Shown piece by piece: positions 5,244-6,099 of a DNA stretch of 6,099 nucleotides (the stretch's first letter is position 1; the number at the start of each line of letters is the position of its first letter). The stretch comes from an uncultured bacterium (GTDB lineage Bacteria; Patescibacteriota; Patescibacteriia; CAIQCM01). Below the pieces are notes generated by a model that did no database searches, was not told the DNA's origin, and was given only the letters and a program-made list of their open reading frames with translations. A program made the position numbers and the translations under genes. The stretch lies in the NCBI GenBank assembly GCA_903870305.1, contig CAIQCM010000051.1, positions 1 through 6,099 of the forward strand, read 5' to 3'.

Positions 5244-5257
5244 TACGAGTTAATCAT
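5243..5257 (-). CDS. Four-codon leaderless mini-ORF (MINS) coupled to the downstream gene
   Basis: The minus strand reads ATG ATT AAC TCG TAA from 5257. The -10 box TATCAT ends exactly 6 bases before this ATG, so it is the expected first codon of the transcript. Its stop TAA shares one base with the ATG of the 175-aa gene (TAATG). The proposed role is to load a ribosome on a leaderless end and hand it to the main frame by termination-reinitiation. It is too short to identify by homology and could be coincidence. Confidence 0.4.
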   Translation of the reverse strand: MINS

Positions 5258-5263
5258 GTTAAA

Positions 5264-5292
5264 ATGATACCATTTTTTCGGACTTTTGTCAA
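5264..5292 (-). promoter_or_regulatory. Sigma-70-type promoter of the 4716-5243 gene
   Basis: TTGACA (5292-5287), 17 bases and TATCAT (5269-5264) on the minus strand. The predicted start is near 5257. The -35 lies in an 18-bp perfect palindrome (5284-5301). Confidence 0.8.
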
Positions 5293-5301
5293 TTGACAAA
5301 A
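5284..5301. repeat. 18-bp perfect palindrome holding back-to-back TTGACA
   Basis: TTTTGTCAA (5284-5292) and TTGACAAAA (5293-5301) are exact reverse complements with no spacer. The minus-facing TTGACA serves the 175-aa gene. The + facing copy (5293-5298) has no good -10 at 16-18 bases, so it may be an operator half or mere symmetry. Confidence 0.6.
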
Positions 5302-5344
5302 CAAAAAACGAGTTATGAACAGCTTGCCCACAAGGTACCGGCAA

Positions 5345-5360
5345 ACACAACATCTTGTGT
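5345..5360. promoter_or_regulatory. NrdR box 1 upstream of nrdD
   Basis: ACACAACATCTTGTGT is a 16-bp palindrome (6-bp perfect arms) and matches the NrdR-box consensus acaCwAtATaTwGtgt at 14 of 16 positions. NrdR is the ATP/dATP-sensing repressor of ribonucleotide reductase genes. Its sites normally occur in pairs, as here with 5377-5392. Confidence 0.75.
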
Positions 5361-5376
5361 ATAACTTTTTAAAGCA

Positions 5377-5392
5377 CCCCTATATGTAGGGT
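5377..5392. promoter_or_regulatory. NrdR box 2 upstream of nrdD
   Basis: CCCCTATATGTAGGGT matches the NrdR consensus at 12 of 16 positions and has CCCTA/TAGGG arms. Its centre is 32 bp from that of box 1, which is three helical turns and the known tandem spacing. It ends 11 bases before the -35 of the nrdD promoter. Confidence 0.65.
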
Positions 5393-5403
5393 TTTCCAAC
5401 TAT

Positions 5404-5432
5404 TTGGCATGGTTAAGAAAGGGCTGTATAGT
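5404..5432 (+). promoter_or_regulatory. Promoter of nrdD
   Basis: TTGGCA (5404-5409) and TATAGT (5427-5432) each match consensus at 5 of 6 positions with a 17-base spacer. Transcription should begin near 5439, giving an A-rich leader of about 35 bases with no Shine-Dalgarno. An 8-bp dyad (AAGGGCTG 5419-5426, CAGCCCTT 5440-5447) straddles the -10. Confidence 0.65.
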
Positions 5433-5473
5433 GGGTGGGCAGCCCTTAATTCAAAAATATAAAAACGAACGCT

Positions 5474-6099
5474 ATGTCCGAACTCATGGTCGTCACCCGC
5501 GAAGGCGAAAAGGTCCCTTTTGACAAAGAAAGGATCGTTATTGCCGTTACCAAAGCCGCCGAAGCGACCCAGGAGTTCAACGCGACCGAAGCGCGAAAAA
5601 TAGCCGAAATGGCGGCGCACTTTGTTTCCAAATCGAAAAAGATGGCGGAATCGATCGCCGTTGAAGAAATCCAGGACATTGTCGAGTTCACGCTCATGAG
5701 TTCGGGGCATTTTAAGACCGCTCGCGCCTATATCGTTTACCGCGAAAAGCGCGCCCAGTCGCGCGCCGCCGGCGCCGTGGCCGTTGAGGTGGAAAAGACG
5801 ATCAATGAATATCTTCAGCAATCCGACTGGCGAGTACATGAAAACGCTAACCAAAGCTACTCGCTCGGAGGCATGATCCTCAACACATCCGGCAAGCTAA
5901 CGGCCAACTACTGGCTTCACCATGTCTATCCCAAAGAGGTTCGCGAAGCTCATCTGGACGCCGATTTTCACATCCATGACCTGAGCATGTTCTCGGGTTA
6001 CTGCGCCGGCTGGTCGCTCCGCCAGCTTTTAGAAGAGGGTTTTAACGGCGTCCCAGGCAAGGTTGAATCGGCCCCGCCCAAACACTTGGAAACCGCCGT
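5474..6099 (+). CDS. nrdD: Anaerobic (class III) ribonucleoside-triphosphate reductase, N-terminal part
   Basis: The gene continues past the window; 208 codons are visible, less than half of a typical NrdD. Residues 1-95 are an ATP-cone, the allosteric activity domain (VVTREGEKVPFDKERI, VEEIQDIVEFTLMSSGHFKTARAYIVYREKR). The catalytic domain begins about residue 105: VHENANQSYSLGGM (121-134), NYWLHHVYPKEVREAHLDAD (145-164) and FHIHDLSMFSGYCAGWSL (165-182). Cys177 in GYCAG is the likely first active-site cysteine. NrdD reduces ribonucleoside triphosphates to deoxy forms with a glycyl radical made by the NrdG activase. The glycyl-radical motif and nrdG would lie beyond the right edge. The paired NrdR boxes upstream fit control by nucleotide level. 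The first ATG (5474) is used; Met5 (5486) is an alternative, and neither has a Shine-Dalgarno. Confidence 0.92.
   Translation, partial: MSELMVVTREGEKVPFDKERIVIAVTKAAEATQEFNATEARKIAEMAAHFVSKSKKMAESIAVEEIQDIVEFTLMSSGHFKTARAYIVYREKRAQSRAAGAVAVEVEKTINEYLQQSDWRVHENANQSYSLGGMILNTSGKLTANYWLHHVYPKEVREAHLDADFHIHDLSMFSGYCAGWSLRQLLEEGFNGVPGKVESAPPKHLETA

Noticed and set aside
5293..5319. Possible + strand promoter TTGACA...TATGAA for nrdD
   Set aside because: The spacer is only 15 bases and the -10 is weak; TTGGCA-N17-TATAGT at 5404-5432 is better and sits correctly relative to the NrdR boxes.
5369..5854. 161-codon minus-strand frame opposite the start of nrdD
   Set aside because: nrdD is recognisable by conserved motifs across this stretch; the opposite frame would cover the NrdR box and nrdD promoter.
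1..6099. CRISPR array, tRNA, rRNA, integron attC sites or a transposase gene
   Set aside because: No regularly spaced direct repeats, no cloverleaf or rRNA sequence, no integrase or transposase motifs in any frame; the small-gene cassettes have their own promoters, unlike integron cassettes.

Overview
The window reads as bacterial chromosome. Gene content and style suggest a member of the Candidate Phyla Radiation (Patescibacteria, Parcubacteria-like): short proteins without obvious families, a membrane-anchored Mrr-type nuclease, a coiled-coil lytic transglycosylase, an ATP-cone class III ribonucleotide reductase, and several start codons placed where transcription should begin. This assignment is an inference from style; there is no rRNA or marker gene to settle it.

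Layout, left to right. Positions 1-59 probably hold the C-terminal end of a + strand gene, closed by a hairpin terminator at 106-136; 137-276 shows nothing I can support. From 277 to 3133 there are four minus-strand genes, each its own transcription unit: an acidic, disordered 110-aa protein (346-678), a 127-aa predicted lipoprotein (917-1300), a 282-aa membrane-anchored Mrr-like nuclease (1644-2492) and a 132-aa Cys/His-containing protein (2667-3065). From a divergent promoter region at 3105-3164 the + strand gene 3171-4526 encodes an exported coiled-coil lytic transglycosylase. It converges on a 175-aa hypothetical protein (4716-5243, minus); between them lie a REP-like inverted pair (4553-4656) and a strong bidirectional terminator (4660-4708). 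From the next divergent region nrdD (5474 to beyond the window end) runs off to the right.

The regulatory layer is the richest part. Three small minus-strand genes (346-678, 917-1300, 2667-3065) share one architecture: consensus TTGACA, exactly 17 bases, a -10 box, a Shine-Dalgarno sequence 8-9 bases before ATG, a TAG stop and an intrinsic terminator. By contrast the Mrr-like gene, the lytic transglycosylase and a four-codon mini-ORF ahead of the 175-aa gene have a -10 hexamer ending exactly 6 bases before ATG and no Shine-Dalgarno, which predicts leaderless transcripts. The mini-ORF's stop overlaps the next start as TAATG. The first small gene also has a 60-base structured 5' leader whose two imperfect pairs are G-U wobbles only in the minus-strand RNA.

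The nrdD control region carries two NrdR-box-like palindromes at 32-bp centre spacing, directly upstream of a TTGGCA-N17-TATAGT promoter. This is the expected layout for NrdR repression of ribonucleotide reductase genes. No complete restriction system, CRISPR array, tRNA, rRNA or transposase gene is visible.
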